A DNA stretch of 64,000 nucleotides from Palsa-506 sp963755815 (GCA_963755815.1 CAVWLF010000019.1:12160-76159); one strand, 5' to 3'; counted from the stretch's first letter, positions 37,901 through 46,665 are shown. Notes: generated from the sequence alone by a model not told the origin. Numbers and translations are program-made.

Positions 37901-38742
37901 GGCAGCTGCTCCGCCAGCTCGCCGTAGGTCTCCGGCCTGCGGTCGCGGAAGAACTGCCAGGTATTGCGGACCTCCCGGATCTCATCCAGGTCCAGGTCGG
38001 CGACCAGGACCTCGTCCTCGCTGTCCGACGCCTGGGCGATGATCTTGCCGCGCGGGCTGCAGAAGTAGGAGGAGCCGTAGAACTTGTGCGTGGACAGCGG
38101 CGGCTCGGTGCCGACCCGGTTGCTCGCCGCGATCCAGAAGCCGTTGGCGACGGCGTGGGCGGGCTGCTCAAGCTCCCACAGGTAGCGGGACAGCGATTCG
38201 ACGGTGGCGGACGGATTGAAAACGAGCTCCGCGCCCTTGATGCCGAGTTCCCTGGCGACCTCCGGGAAGTGCCGGTCATAGCAGATGATCAGGCCGATCC
38301 GGCCGACCGAGGTATCGAACACGGGGTAACCGAGATTGCCGGGCTTGAAGTAGAACTTCTCCCAGAAGCACGGCCCGACGTGCGGGATGTGGGTCTTGCG
38401 GTACTTGCCGACGATGGACCCGTCGCGCTCGATCACGCAGGCGCTGTTGTAGTAGACGCCGGGCTGCTCTTCCTCGTACCACGGGACGATCAGCACGATG
38501 CCGTGCTCACGGGCGATCTCCCGCATCCGGCTGACAATCGGGCCGTCCTCGCGCTCCGCGGTGTCGTACCACCTGGCGTCCTGCTCGGCGCAGAAGTAGG
38601 GGCCGTGGAAGATTTCCTGCAGGCAGACGACCTGCGCCCCCTGGCCGGCCGCGTCGGCGATCATCGCGATGTGCTTGTCCACCGCCTCCTGCTTGGGCAT
38701 GTTGGCGTGGGCCTGGATCAGGGCCGCGCGGACAGTTCGCAT
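37897..38742 (-). CDS. Nitrilase-superfamily N-carbamoyl-beta-alanine amidohydrolase
   Basis: The 281-residue protein carries the nitrilase triad: Glu in QVVCLQEIFHGPYFC, Lys in GKYRKTHIPH and Cys in GLIICYDRHFPE. The sequence is close to beta-ureidopropionase, which converts N-carbamoyl-beta-alanine to beta-alanine, CO2 and ammonia. Overlap with the dihydropyrimidinase gene fits that step. The dihydropyrimidine dehydrogenase for the first step is not in the window. Confidence 0.93.
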   Translation of the reverse strand: MRTVRAALIQAHANMPKQEAVDKHIAMIADAAGQGAQVVCLQEIFHGPYFCAEQDARWYDTAEREDGPIVSRMREIAREHGIVLIVPWYEEEQPGVYYNSACVIERDGSIVGKYRKTHIPHVGPCFWEKFYFKPGNLGYPVFDTSVGRIGLIICYDRHFPEVARELGIKGAELVFNPSATVESLSRYLWELEQPAHAVANGFWIAASNRVGTEPPLSTHKFYGSSYFCSPRGKIIAQASDSEDEVLVADLDLDEIREVRNTWQFFRDRRPETYGELAEQLP

Positions 38743-38811
38743 CGGTGACTCCTCTCGGCAGGCCGTTCCGCGGGCCGGGGGCGGGCGGCTGCGCTTCCTA
38801 GGGTGCGCCTG

Positions 38812-39825
38812 TTACGCCCGGGACGCCAGGCCGCCGAGCGCCGGGATGATCTCGGTGCCGAACCCGCGGATCAGCGCCTGCGGGTCGTCCACCATGGAGT
38901 AGATGTTGAACTGCTGCACGCCCAGGTCCTGCAGCTGCCCGAGCTTCTCGATGACCTGCTGCGGGGTGCCGAGGACGCAGAACCGGTCGACCACGTCGTC
39001 GGTGACGAACTCCGCGTTGCCGGACCCGGCCCGGCCGTGATGGGCGTAGTCGTAACGCTCCCGGGCCGCGATGTACTCGGTCAGCTCGCCCGGCAGCTCG
39101 GCGTCGTGATAGCGCTTGACCAGGTCGACCACGTGGTTGGAGACCAGCGCCGGGAACCAGCGCGCCTGGTCGCGCGCGTGCGGCAGGTCATCCGAGAGGT
39201 ACGCCGGCGCCGCGGCCATGACCTGGACGCTGGCCGGATCCCGGCCGGCCTGCTCCGCGCCCTCGCGCACGTAACGCAGCGCCCACTCGATGATGAACGG
39301 GTCGGCGAGCTGCAGGATGACGCCGTCGGCGACCCGGCCGGCGCAGCGCAGCGCCAGCGGCCCGTAGGCGGCTACCCACACCGGCAGCCGGTGACCGGCT
39401 GACCACGGGAGCTTTACCGCGGTGCCGGCCAGGTCGACCTCGCGCCCCTCGGCCAGGTCCCGGATCAGCGCAACGGCCTGCTCCAGCGCGGCCACGGTCA
39501 CCGGCTTGCGGCCGAGCACCCGCTGGGCGGAGTCGCCCCGGCCGATGCCCAGCTCCATCCGGCCGCCGGAAATCTCGTTCAGCGTCGCCATGGCCGACGC
39601 GGTCACGGTCGGGTCCCTGGTCACCGGGTTGGTGACGCACGGGCCGATGTGGATGCTGGAGGTGCCCGCCGCGATCAGGGTGAAGATCGGGTAGACCTCC
39701 TGCCAGAGGACGTGGCTGTCCCAGAGCCAGACGTGGCTGAACCCGTTCTCCTCGGCCAGCGCGGCCTTGGCCACCACATCCGAGACCGGCGGATCGGTCA
39801 TGAAGGTCACACCGAAGCTCAGCAC
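38812..39825 (-). CDS. LLM-class flavin- or F420-dependent oxidoreductase
   Basis: A GTG at 39825, about eight bases after GGAGAGG, gives 337 residues starting VLSFGVTFMTDPPVSDVVAK. The TIM-barrel luciferase-like family shows in ENGFSHVWLWDSHVLWQEVY, THIGP-like SSIHIGPCVTNPVTRDPTVT, ATLNEISGGRMELGIGRGDS and PVWVAAYGPLALRCAGRVAD. It resembles the group found near hydantoinases in actinomycetes. Here it lies just upstream of the pyrimidine-degradation pair and in the same direction, so a role in the first, reductive or oxidative, step is possible but unproven. Confidence 0.9.
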   Translation of the reverse strand: MLSFGVTFMTDPPVSDVVAKAALAEENGFSHVWLWDSHVLWQEVYPIFTLIAAGTSSIHIGPCVTNPVTRDPTVTASAMATLNEISGGRMELGIGRGDSAQRVLGRKPVTVAALEQAVALIRDLAEGREVDLAGTAVKLPWSAGHRLPVWVAAYGPLALRCAGRVADGVILQLADPFIIEWALRYVREGAEQAGRDPASVQVMAAAPAYLSDDLPHARDQARWFPALVSNHVVDLVKRYHDAELPGELTEYIAARERYDYAHHGRAGSGNAEFVTDDVVDRFCVLGTPQQVIEKLGQLQDLGVQQFNIYSMVDDPQALIRGFGTEIIPALGGLASRA

Positions 39826-39924
39826 CGTCGCCCCTCTCCGATTCGCAGGCAGCCGGACACTATTCCTGATCAGCAGGTGCGTCAACGACCGCAATCCCTT
39901 GATCACGGCGGATCCGGCCGGATG

Positions 39925-40003
39925 GGTGACCGGATCCGCCAGGTGACCGGATCCGCCGGGTGACCGGATCCGCCGGCTGACCGGATCCGCCGGGTGACCG
40001 GAT
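39925..40003. repeat. 17-base tandem repeat, about 4.6 copies
   Basis: The unit GGTGACCGGATCCGCCG is repeated with few changes in the gap between the divergent LLM oxidoreductase and hydrolase genes. It occupies the promoter region of both genes, so copy number could affect expression. Confidence 0.85.
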
Positions 40004-40071
40004 GGCGCGGCGCGGGGCCCGCCGGGGCGCGGGTGCTGGCCGTCGGGCGCACGCCGATCTACGCTCGCGGT

Positions 40072-42198
40072 GTGCCCGACCCCAGGATTTCCCGTATCTT
40101 CCGCCGGTGGACGCCGCGCCGGGCGAGTGCCGTGCTGGCGGCGGGGCTAACGGCCGCGCTCGTGGTGGCCGGCCCGGCCCCGGTCCCGGTGGCCGCGGCG
40201 TCCCCGGCCGCCAGCCAGGTGCCTGCCGCGGCCGGGCTGGCCGAGCCGGGGCTGACCGCGGCCGGGCTGGCCGGCGCGCGGGCCGTCCGGCTGGGCCGCG
40301 TCACGGTGCGCCGGTGCGCGAGAGCGCCGCTGACCTTCTGCGGGCACCTCGCCGTCCCGCTGGACTACGCGTCGGCCGCCAGCCCGCGGATCCGCATCGG
40401 CTTCCGCTGGCTGCCCGCCACCCGCCGGGCCGAGGGCACGGTGCTGGCGGTCGAAGGCGGCCCTGGCTTCGCCACAACGGGCAGCGAGGACGACTACCTG
40501 CCGGATATCGGGCCGTTGCACCGGACCCGCGGCCTGCTCCTGGTCGACCTGCGCGGCACCGGCACGTCCACCCCGATCGACTGCCGCGGGCTCGAGCGGG
40601 CCGGCTGACATCAGTCCGGGGCGCACTTCAACCGGCTGGTCGGTGCCTGCGGCGCCCAGCTGAACCACCAGTGGCGTTACCGCGGCGGCGGCTGGGTGCA
40701 CGCCTCGGAGGACTTCAACACCGCCTACTCGGCCCGGGATGTGGCCCGGGTACTGCGCGCGCTGCGGATCGGCCGGGTGGACCTGTACGGCGATTCCTAC
40801 GGCAGCTGGTTCTCCCAGGTGTTCGCGTCCCGCTATCCGGGCATGCTGCGCTCGGTCACGCTTGACTCGACCTACCAGGTCCTCGGACTCGACCCGTGGT
40901 ACACCACCACGGTCATCACCGCCCGGCGTGCCTTCGCCGCCGCCTGCCGGGAGTCGGTCGCGTGCGCCTCGGCCACCCGCGGGCCCGGCTGGGACAGGAT
41001 CGCCGCCCTGGCCGGGCGGCTCGCCCGCGCCCCGGTCAGCGGGGAGACCACTACCGCCGACGGCACCCGGGGCCACCTGACGGTGACCGTCGAGACCCTG
41101 GTCAACCTGGTCAACAACGCGGGATTCGACCCCGTGGTCTACCGCGACCTCGATGCGGCCGCGCGGGCCTTGCTCCAGCATCGCGATGCGGCGCCATTGC
41201 TCCGTATATCGGCGCTGTCACTGGGCTTCGATGACACCAACTACTCGCTGCCCGAGTTCAGCGACGGCCTGTATTTCGCCGTCGGCTGCACCGATTACGT
41301 GCAGCTCTTCAGCCGTCGCGCGCCGTTCGCGGTGCGCGAAGCGCAGTACCGGGCCGCGCTGCGCCGTGAGCCCAGGCGGACCTTCGCGCCGTTCAGCCTG
41401 GCCCAGTGGACATCGCTGGACCAGTACACCGAGGCCTACAGCGGCTGCCTGCGCTGGCCGTCACCGCACCGGGGGCACCGGCCGATCATCCGGCGGCCGC
41501 CGCTGGTGCCCGCCCGGCTGCCCGTGCTCGTGCTGTCCGGGACGCTGGACTCGCTGACGCCGCGGCTGGGCGGCGCCACGCTGGTCACGCGCCAGCTGGG
41601 CCCGTCCGCCCGGCTGGTGACGCTGGCCAACATGACCCATGTGGCCGGGCAGGACGTCAACAACGGCTGCGCCCTGTCGATCTACCGGCGCTTTGTCCGG
41701 GACCCGGGCGGCCTGGCGACCGAGAACACCTCGTGCGCGGCGCGGGTCACGCCGGTGCACACCGTCGGGGCGTACCCGCGGCGGCTGGCCGGCGCCGTTC
41801 CCGCCACGGCGGCGCCCGGCAACACCGCCGGGCGGCGCGCGCGGCAGGCCGTTACCGTAGCGCTCGCGAGCGTGGGCGACGAGATCAGCCGCTGGCCGCT
41901 GCTCAGCGGTGACCGGGACCGCGGCCTGCGCGGCGGCCAGATCAGGTTCCGGCCCGGCCGGCTGCTCCGGATCAGGCTCAGCGGCGTGCGCTGGGTGACC
42001 GACGCCACGATCGACGGCACCGCCTGGTGGAATCAGGCCACCGACCGGCTGACCGCGCGGCTGGTGGTGCACCCGGATGGCGGCCGGGCGGTCCGGATGG
42101 CGGCCCGCTGGCGGCCGTTCGGCAGCCAGGCTCAGCAGGCCGCTATCACCGGGTCGCAGGGCCGGCGGCGGATAGTCGCGGTCGCCCTGGCGCCCTGA
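40072..42198 (+). CDS. Secreted alpha/beta-hydrolase (tripeptidyl aminopeptidase-like), interrupted by an in-frame TGA
   Basis: The GTG at 40072 gives a protein with a signal peptide (SAVLAAGLTAALVVAGPAPV) and an alpha/beta-hydrolase fold. VLAVEGGPGFATTGSED holds the oxyanion loop, GDSYGSWFSQVFASRYPG the nucleophile Ser, PARLPVLVLSGTLDSLTP the Asp, and NMTHVAG the His. A C-terminal domain of about 110 residues follows. A single TGA at 40606-40608 breaks the frame after CRGLERAG, while the same frame goes on with HQSGAHFNRLVGACGAQLNH without shift. The total is an exact 709 codons. It is either a nonsense mutation or a base error. Similar enzymes cleave peptides or esters outside the cell. Confidence 0.82.
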
Positions 42199-42285
42199 TT
42201 CGCGCCGCGCCCGGCGCCCGCCGGGGGCCCGGGCGGTCCGGTTTGCGGCAAGTTGGCCCGGCAAGATCCCTGGTGCGGAGAGACT

Positions 42286-42403
42286 ATGTCCGTCATCATG
42301 TCTATTCTCTGTTATGTCGTCGTAATGTGGCGTCTGCCATGAAGGACCAAAGGAGGTCCCGGTGCGCAGCGCGTGCGGGCTGGTAGTGATGCCCGGTGGA
42401 TAG
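42286..42403 (+). other. Three tiny overlapping ORFs leading into the NB-ARC/TPR gene
   Basis: ATG 42286 follows GGAGAG and codes MSVIMSILCYVVVMWRLP, ending TGA at 42340-42342. That stop overlaps ATG 42339, which codes MKDQRRSRCAARAGW. A strong ribosome site AAAGGAGGT (42349-42357) inside this second ORF precedes GTG 42362, which codes 13 residues (VRSACGLVVMPGG). Its stop at 42401-42403 overlaps the proposed GTG start of the large gene at 42396. Such nested coupling could be a leader-peptide control region. Alternatively, the strong ribosome site belongs to the large gene and an indel hides its true start. Confidence 0.4.
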
Positions 42404-44846
42404 CCAGGGCAGCGGCCACAAGGCGGCCGCCGGACTGGCCAGTCAGGTGGTCTGGCCGGTGCGGTTAGGCACGGTGCCGCCGCTGGCGGCCGCTTTCAAC
42501 CCCCGTCCCGAGACCGGACTCGGGCTGGCGGGCAGCCTTGTGCCCGGCGAGCTCACCGTCCTGAACCCGGCACCGGACGAAGGGAACCCCGACCCGCTCG
42601 CGGCGATGGGGGGCACCGGCAAGACGCAGCTGGCCGCTGCGCTGGCTCACTCGCTCTGGCAGGCCGGCGCGGTGGAAGCCCTGGTCTGGCTGACGGCGTC
42701 CAGCCGGGACGCCCTGATCGCCGGCTACGCGCAGGCCCTCAGCGACCTCGGCATCGCGGAGCCCGGCGTCGATCCGGCCGTGGCCGCCACCCGGTTCCTG
42801 GCCTGGCTGGCCCGTGCCACCCGGCCCTGGCTCGTCGTCCTCGACGATCTCGCCGATCCGGCCGACCTGGAGGGATTGTGGCCGCAGGGGCCCGCCGGGC
42901 ACGTGGTCGTGACCAGCCGGCTGGATTCCGCGGCGCTCCGGGCGCCCGGCCGGAGAATCGTGCCGATCGGGGCCTTCTCCCGCCGCGAGGCGATCAGCTA
43001 CCTGACCGCGAGCCTCTACGACAACCCGGACCAGCGAATCGAGGCGCTCGACCTGGCGGAGGATCTCCGCTGCCTGCCGCTCGCGCTGGGGCACGCCGCC
43101 GCCCTGATGGCCGACCTGGGGATTGACTGCCGGAAATACCGCGGCTGGTTCGCCGAGCGAAAGCGCCGGCTGCCCGGGTCGGCGGCCAGCTACTCGTCGA
43201 TCGCCACGATTACCTGGTCACTGTCCCTCGACTACGCCGATCAGCTTCCGCCGGCTGGCCTGGCCCGGCCGGCCCTGGCGCTGACCGCGCTGCTGGACCC
43301 GGACGGCGTGCCGGGCGCGGTCCTGACCAGCCAGCCGGGGTCCGATTTCATCGCCGGCCGGGCCGGCGACGGTCCGCCCGCCGACGGGCAGCAGGCCCGC
43401 GATGCCCTGCAGAACCTGGCCCGCCTCGGCCTGGTCACCATCGATCCGGCCAGCGCGGAGCGGACGGTGCGGGTGCACCCCATGGTCCAGGCCACCGTCC
43501 GGGAGGCCCTGCCCCCGGCCGTGCTCAAGCGGGCCGCCGAGGCGGCCGCCGCCGCGCTCCTGGCCGCCTGGCCCGCTCAGGAGACTCAGCCGGTGCTCGC
43601 CCAGGCGCTGCGCGACAACACGGCATGCCTCCGCCGCAGTACCGGTGACCTGCTGCTGGCGCCCGAGAGCATGCCCCTGCTGCTGCGGGCCGGCCGCAGC
43701 CTGGACGAGGCGCGGCTGGCTGAGGCGGCCATCGGCTACTGGCAGACGATGATCGACGGCATCGACCGCGTTCTCGGCCCCGATCATGCCCAGACTCTCG
43801 CCGCACGCGACCACCTCGCGGCCGCGTACGACGCGGCCGGGCAGCCCGGCCAGGCGATTGACGCGCACCGCCAGTGCCTGGAGGAGCGCGAGCGGATCCT
43901 CGGGCCCGACCACCCCGACACGCTGGCCTGCCGCGGCGAGCTGGCCCACGCCTACCTGGCCGCCGGGCGGGTAACGGAGGCCATTCCGCTCTACGAGCGC
44001 ACCATCGCGGGCCGCGAGTGGGCGCTCGGGCCCGACCACCCCGACACGCTGACCTCCCGCGGGAACCTCGCCCTCGCCTACAGCTCGGCCGGACGGCTGG
44101 CGGATGCGACCACCATGTTCCAGCGCACGCTGGCCGACCGCGAGCGGGTCCTCGGGCCCGACCACCCGGACACGCTGACCTCCTGCGGCAACCTCGCCTA
44201 CGCGTACCGGGCCCAGGGGAAGATGAAGGAAGCCATCCCGCTGTATGCGCGCACGCTGGCCGACCGCGAGCGGGTCCTCGGGCCCGACCACCCGGACACG
44301 CTGACCTCCTGCGGCAACCTCGCCTATGCGTACCGGGCCGCGGGGAAGATGAAGGACGCCATCCCGCTCTACAAGCGCACGGCGGCCGACCGGGCGCGGG
44401 TGCTCGGCCCCGAGCACCCGGATACGCTCATCGCCCGCGGCAACCTCGCCGCCGCGTATCACACCGGGCGGCGGATGAAGGACGCCATCCCGCTGTACGA
44501 GGGCCTGCTGGCCGACCGCGAGCTGATCCAGGGCCCGGACCACCCCGACACCGTGACCGCCCGCGGCAATCTCGCCGCCGCGTACCACACCGCGGGCCGG
44601 ATCGTGGAGGCCGTGCCCCTGTACGAGCGCACCCTGGCCGACTGCGAGCGGGTGCTCGGGCCCGAGCACCCGGACACGCTGACCTCGCGCTGCAACCTGG
44701 CTCACGCGTACCACACGGCCCGGCGGCAGGCTGACGCCATCGCGGTCTTCGAGCGCACCCTGGCCGACTGCGAGAGTGCCCTCGAGCCCGGTCACCCGCT
44801 GACCCAGACGGTGCGCGAGAGCCTGGCCGCCGCCACCCAGGCCTGA
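42396..44846 (+). CDS. NB-ARC-type STAND ATPase with C-terminal tetratricopeptide repeats
   Basis: The 816-residue protein has a P-loop at MGGTGKTQLAAALAHSLWQA, Walker B RPWLVVLDDLADPADLEGLW, a GHVVVTSRLDSA sensor and RCLPLALGHAAALMADLGID, as in NB-ARC/AP-ATPase signalling proteins. From about residue 450 eight to nine TPR_12-type repeats of 42 residues follow, each with a core like RVLGPDHPDTLTSCGNLAYA and YRAAGKMKDAIPLYKRT. The repeats are nearly identical at DNA level. There is no fused effector or DNA-binding domain. Relatives act as signal or regulatory switches, and in some systems in immunity or development; the role here is open. The GTG at 42396 is the start assumed. Confidence 0.88.
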   Translation: MDSQGSGHKAAAGLASQVVWPVRLGTVPPLAAAFNPRPETGLGLAGSLVPGELTVLNPAPDEGNPDPLAAMGGTGKTQLAAALAHSLWQAGAVEALVWLTASSRDALIAGYAQALSDLGIAEPGVDPAVAATRFLAWLARATRPWLVVLDDLADPADLEGLWPQGPAGHVVVTSRLDSAALRAPGRRIVPIGAFSRREAISYLTASLYDNPDQRIEALDLAEDLRCLPLALGHAAALMADLGIDCRKYRGWFAERKRRLPGSAASYSSIATITWSLSLDYADQLPPAGLARPALALTALLDPDGVPGAVLTSQPGSDFIAGRAGDGPPADGQQARDALQNLARLGLVTIDPASAERTVRVHPMVQATVREALPPAVLKRAAEAAAAALLAAWPAQETQPVLAQALRDNTACLRRSTGDLLLAPESMPLLLRAGRSLDEARLAEAAIGYWQTMIDGIDRVLGPDHAQTLAARDHLAAAYDAAGQPGQAIDAHRQCLEERERILGPDHPDTLACRGELAHAYLAAGRVTEAIPLYERTIAGREWALGPDHPDTLTSRGNLALAYSSAGRLADATTMFQRTLADRERVLGPDHPDTLTSCGNLAYAYRAQGKMKEAIPLYARTLADRERVLGPDHPDTLTSCGNLAYAYRAAGKMKDAIPLYKRTAADRARVLGPEHPDTLIARGNLAAAYHTGRRMKDAIPLYEGLLADRELIQGPDHPDTVTARGNLAAAYHTAGRIVEAVPLYERTLADCERVLGPEHPDTLTSRCNLAHAYHTARRQADAIAVFERTLADCESALEPGHPLTQTVRESLAAATQA
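43760..44800 (+). repeat. 126-base direct repeats within the TPR region
   Basis: The TPR region has a DNA period of 126 bases. Two neighbouring units (about 44090-44330) share long identical stretches, such as CTGGCCGACCGCGAGCGGGT and CCACCCGGACACGCTGACCT. Recombination between units could change the repeat number. Confidence 0.8.
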
Positions 44847-44981
44847 GCGGCCGGCCGCCCGGGGTTGGGTCGGCGGGGTGGTGCCCGGCCCGGGCTTGAG
44901 TCTGCCCCGGGAAGGTCCTAACGTGGCCGGCGTGCCGAACCCCGGATCGGCCACCTGATCAGCGAAGGGATCGAAACGACC

Positions 44982-45503
44982 ATGAGCCAGGACGAAGCCG
45001 CCAGCGCCCGGGCGGCGGCCAGCGCCCCGCCGGGCACGGGCACGGTCAGCGACGAACGGACCCTGGCCGCGCAGCTGTTCAACGAGACCTGGCGGCTGAT
45101 GGAGCGGGAAGACCGCAGCCAGGAAGACGACGACCGGATGGTGCACACGGCGCACGCGTCGCGCTACCACTGGGGGCAGGTGCCGGCCGCTACGCCGGCC
45201 CACCTGGCCCGGGGCGAGTGGCAGGTCTCTCGCGTCTACGCGGTCCTGGCCCGGCCGGAGCCCGCGATCTACCACGCCCAGCGGGTGCTGGACATCTGCC
45301 TGGCCAACGGCATCGGCGACTGGGATCTTGCTTTCGGCTACGAGGCGCTGGCCCGGGCGTTCGCCGTCGCCGCCGACCCCGAGACGGCCAGGAAATGGAC
45401 CGACCAGGCGCTGGCCGCGGCGGCCGCCATCGCCGAGGACGAAGACCGGGACCTGGTCCTGGCCGACCTGGAGACCATCCCGGATCAGCCCAGGTACTGG
45501 TGA
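44982..45503 (+). CDS. Conserved hypothetical protein, helical, 173 aa
   Basis: The ATG at 44982 starts a mainly helical protein. Recurring motifs are LFNETWRLMEREDRSQEDDD, ASRYHWGQVPAATPAHLARG, WQVSRVYAVLARPEPAIYHA and the end EDRDLVLADLETIPDQPRYW. The pattern recalls a TPR-like helical bundle. It is widely found in actinomycetes but has no known function. It follows the NB-ARC/TPR gene by 135 bases and ends inside the last 19 bases of the convergent receiver-PIG-L gene. Confidence 0.8.
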   Translation: MSQDEAASARAAASAPPGTGTVSDERTLAAQLFNETWRLMEREDRSQEDDDRMVHTAHASRYHWGQVPAATPAHLARGEWQVSRVYAVLARPEPAIYHAQRVLDICLANGIGDWDLAFGYEALARAFAVAADPETARKWTDQALAAAAAIAEDEDRDLVLADLETIPDQPRYW

Positions 45504-46534
45504 GCCCGGGTCTCGCGGATCACCTCGAACGCCTCGGCATGCGGTCCGCCGCCAAAGCGCGACCAGTGCCGGGCGGGCGGCCCGACCAGGTCCAGCTCGG
45601 CGCAGGCACGTACCTGCCCCGGTGCCGCCAGGGCCTTGATGGCCAGGAACTTGCGTTCAGATTGCCCATCAATGGTCACGAAATGGGTCGGCCTGAACTC
45701 CGCTGTCACCGACGGTGACTGGAAGCAGTAAACGCACCCGACCTCCCCGGCGGTCCGCATGACGGCCTGGTGGGTGTTGCGGTGATCGGAGTCCGCGTCG
45801 TAACGCGAATGGGTGTAGATCGTGGTCGGCCGTACCGCCTCGATGATGCGCCTGATCAGGCCGACGGCCGGGTCGCCCTCCTCGCTGCCGGTGTCCTGGA
45901 GATCCTCGGCGAACAAAGTGGCGCCGAGGGCCAGCGCGGCCATCTCTGACTCGCCCGGGCGGGCGATCTGGGTGCCCTCGCTGTGCCCGGTGACCAGGCT
46001 GCCCCGCCTGGTGAGCGTCAGGACCGAGATCTCATGCCCGGCGTCGCGGTGCGCGAGCAGGGCTCCGGCCGCGCCCATCGCGACGTCACCCGGGTGCGCG
46101 CCGATGGCGAGCACGGCATGCCGGCCGGCCAGCCGTGCCGCGCGCCCCCTGGCGGTCAGCGAGACGGCGGAGGCCAGCAGCCGGTCCGGCCGGACCGGCT
46201 TCTGCAGGAACTCATCGGCCCGCTTCCGCAGCGCCCGCACGGCGCTATCGGCATGCTCGTGGGCGGTGATCACGGCGATGGGAAGATCCGGGGAGAGCCT
46301 GCGCAGCGCCTCCAGGAATTCGAGGCCGGTCATGCCCGGCAGTTCCGCGTCGGTCAGGACCAGGTCCCAGGCCGCCGAGCTGACGTGCCGGAGCGCGACC
46401 GCCGGGTCGGGCGTATGCGTGACATCGAACCCGCCCCGCTTGCCGAGCACCTGCATCGCGAAGTGGGCGGCCACCGCGTCGTCCTCGACCAGGAGGATCC
46501 GTCCCGGCTGGCCGTCATGCCCGGTGCTGGCCAT
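45485..46534 (-). CDS. Response regulator receiver fused to PIG-L (LmbE-like) de-N-acetylase domain
   Basis: The 349-residue protein has an intact receiver domain at residues 10-125: acidic pocket VEDD, phospho-Asp in LVLTDAELPGMTG, Thr in VITAHEH and Lys in FLQKPVRPD. A PIG-L-type domain follows at about 138-349 with AIGAHPGDVAMGAAGALLAH, YTHSRYDADSDHRNTHQAVM. PIG-L enzymes remove acetyl groups from N-acetyl sugars using zinc. Here the usual HPDD is HPGD: the zinc Asp is kept, but the Asp usually given as the general base is Gly. The gene follows CheR in the same direction, 131 bases away, and is the best output candidate of the chemosensory cluster. Confidence 0.9.
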   Translation of the reverse strand: MASTGHDGQPGRILLVEDDAVAAHFAMQVLGKRGGFDVTHTPDPAVALRHVSSAAWDLVLTDAELPGMTGLEFLEALRRLSPDLPIAVITAHEHADSAVRALRKRADEFLQKPVRPDRLLASAVSLTARGRAARLAGRHAVLAIGAHPGDVAMGAAGALLAHRDAGHEISVLTLTRRGSLVTGHSEGTQIARPGESEMAALALGATLFAEDLQDTGSEEGDPAVGLIRRIIEAVRPTTIYTHSRYDADSDHRNTHQAVMRTAGEVGCVYCFQSPSVTAEFRPTHFVTIDGQSERKFLAIKALAAPGQVRACAELDLVGPPARHWSRFGGGPHAEAFEVIRETRAHQYLG

Positions 46535-46570
46535 GCATCCCCCCTGGGCCTGAATCCGTGCCGCCTGACC

Positions 46571-46620
46571 ACTTTCTTACGATCAGCTAGTTATCAATCA
46601 CAATACGTTATACGCACTGG
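46571..46620 (-). promoter_or_regulatory. AT-rich probable promoter of the receiver-PIG-L gene
   Basis: A 50-base stretch between the CheR-like gene and the receiver-PIG-L gene is unusually AT-rich. Read on the reverse strand it contains GTATAACG and TTGTGATTGATAACT. This suggests a separate promoter for the receiver-PIG-L gene. I cannot assign exact -35 and -10 boxes. Confidence 0.4.
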
Positions 46621-46665
46621 TAAGGGCGGCCCGCTGGATCGCGGCGAGGCGGCGGGTGCGGATCC

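Noticed and set aside
36107..37927. Plus-strand open frame of 606 residues over the hydantoinase gene
   Set aside because: Antisense to a strongly conserved metal-dependent hydrolase; no domain and biased composition.
40606..40608. Selenocysteine at the in-frame TGA
   Set aside because: The position is not catalytic, homologs would not use Sec there, and no SECIS-like hairpin directly after the codon is evident.
42199..42395. FxSxx-COOH peptide system associated with the NB-ARC/TPR protein
   Set aside because: The TPR protein is of the kind seen near such systems, but none of the small ORFs upstream ends in the FxSxx motif and no radical SAM gene is present.
43760..44800. CRISPR-like periodic array
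   Set aside because: The 126-base periodicity is coding, in frame and gives 42-residue TPR units; there are no short repeats with unique spacers.
43218..45275. Reverse-strand open frame of 685 residues across the NB-ARC/TPR gene
   Set aside because: Its apparent internal repeats are only the antisense of the TPR repeats; no start or domain supports it.
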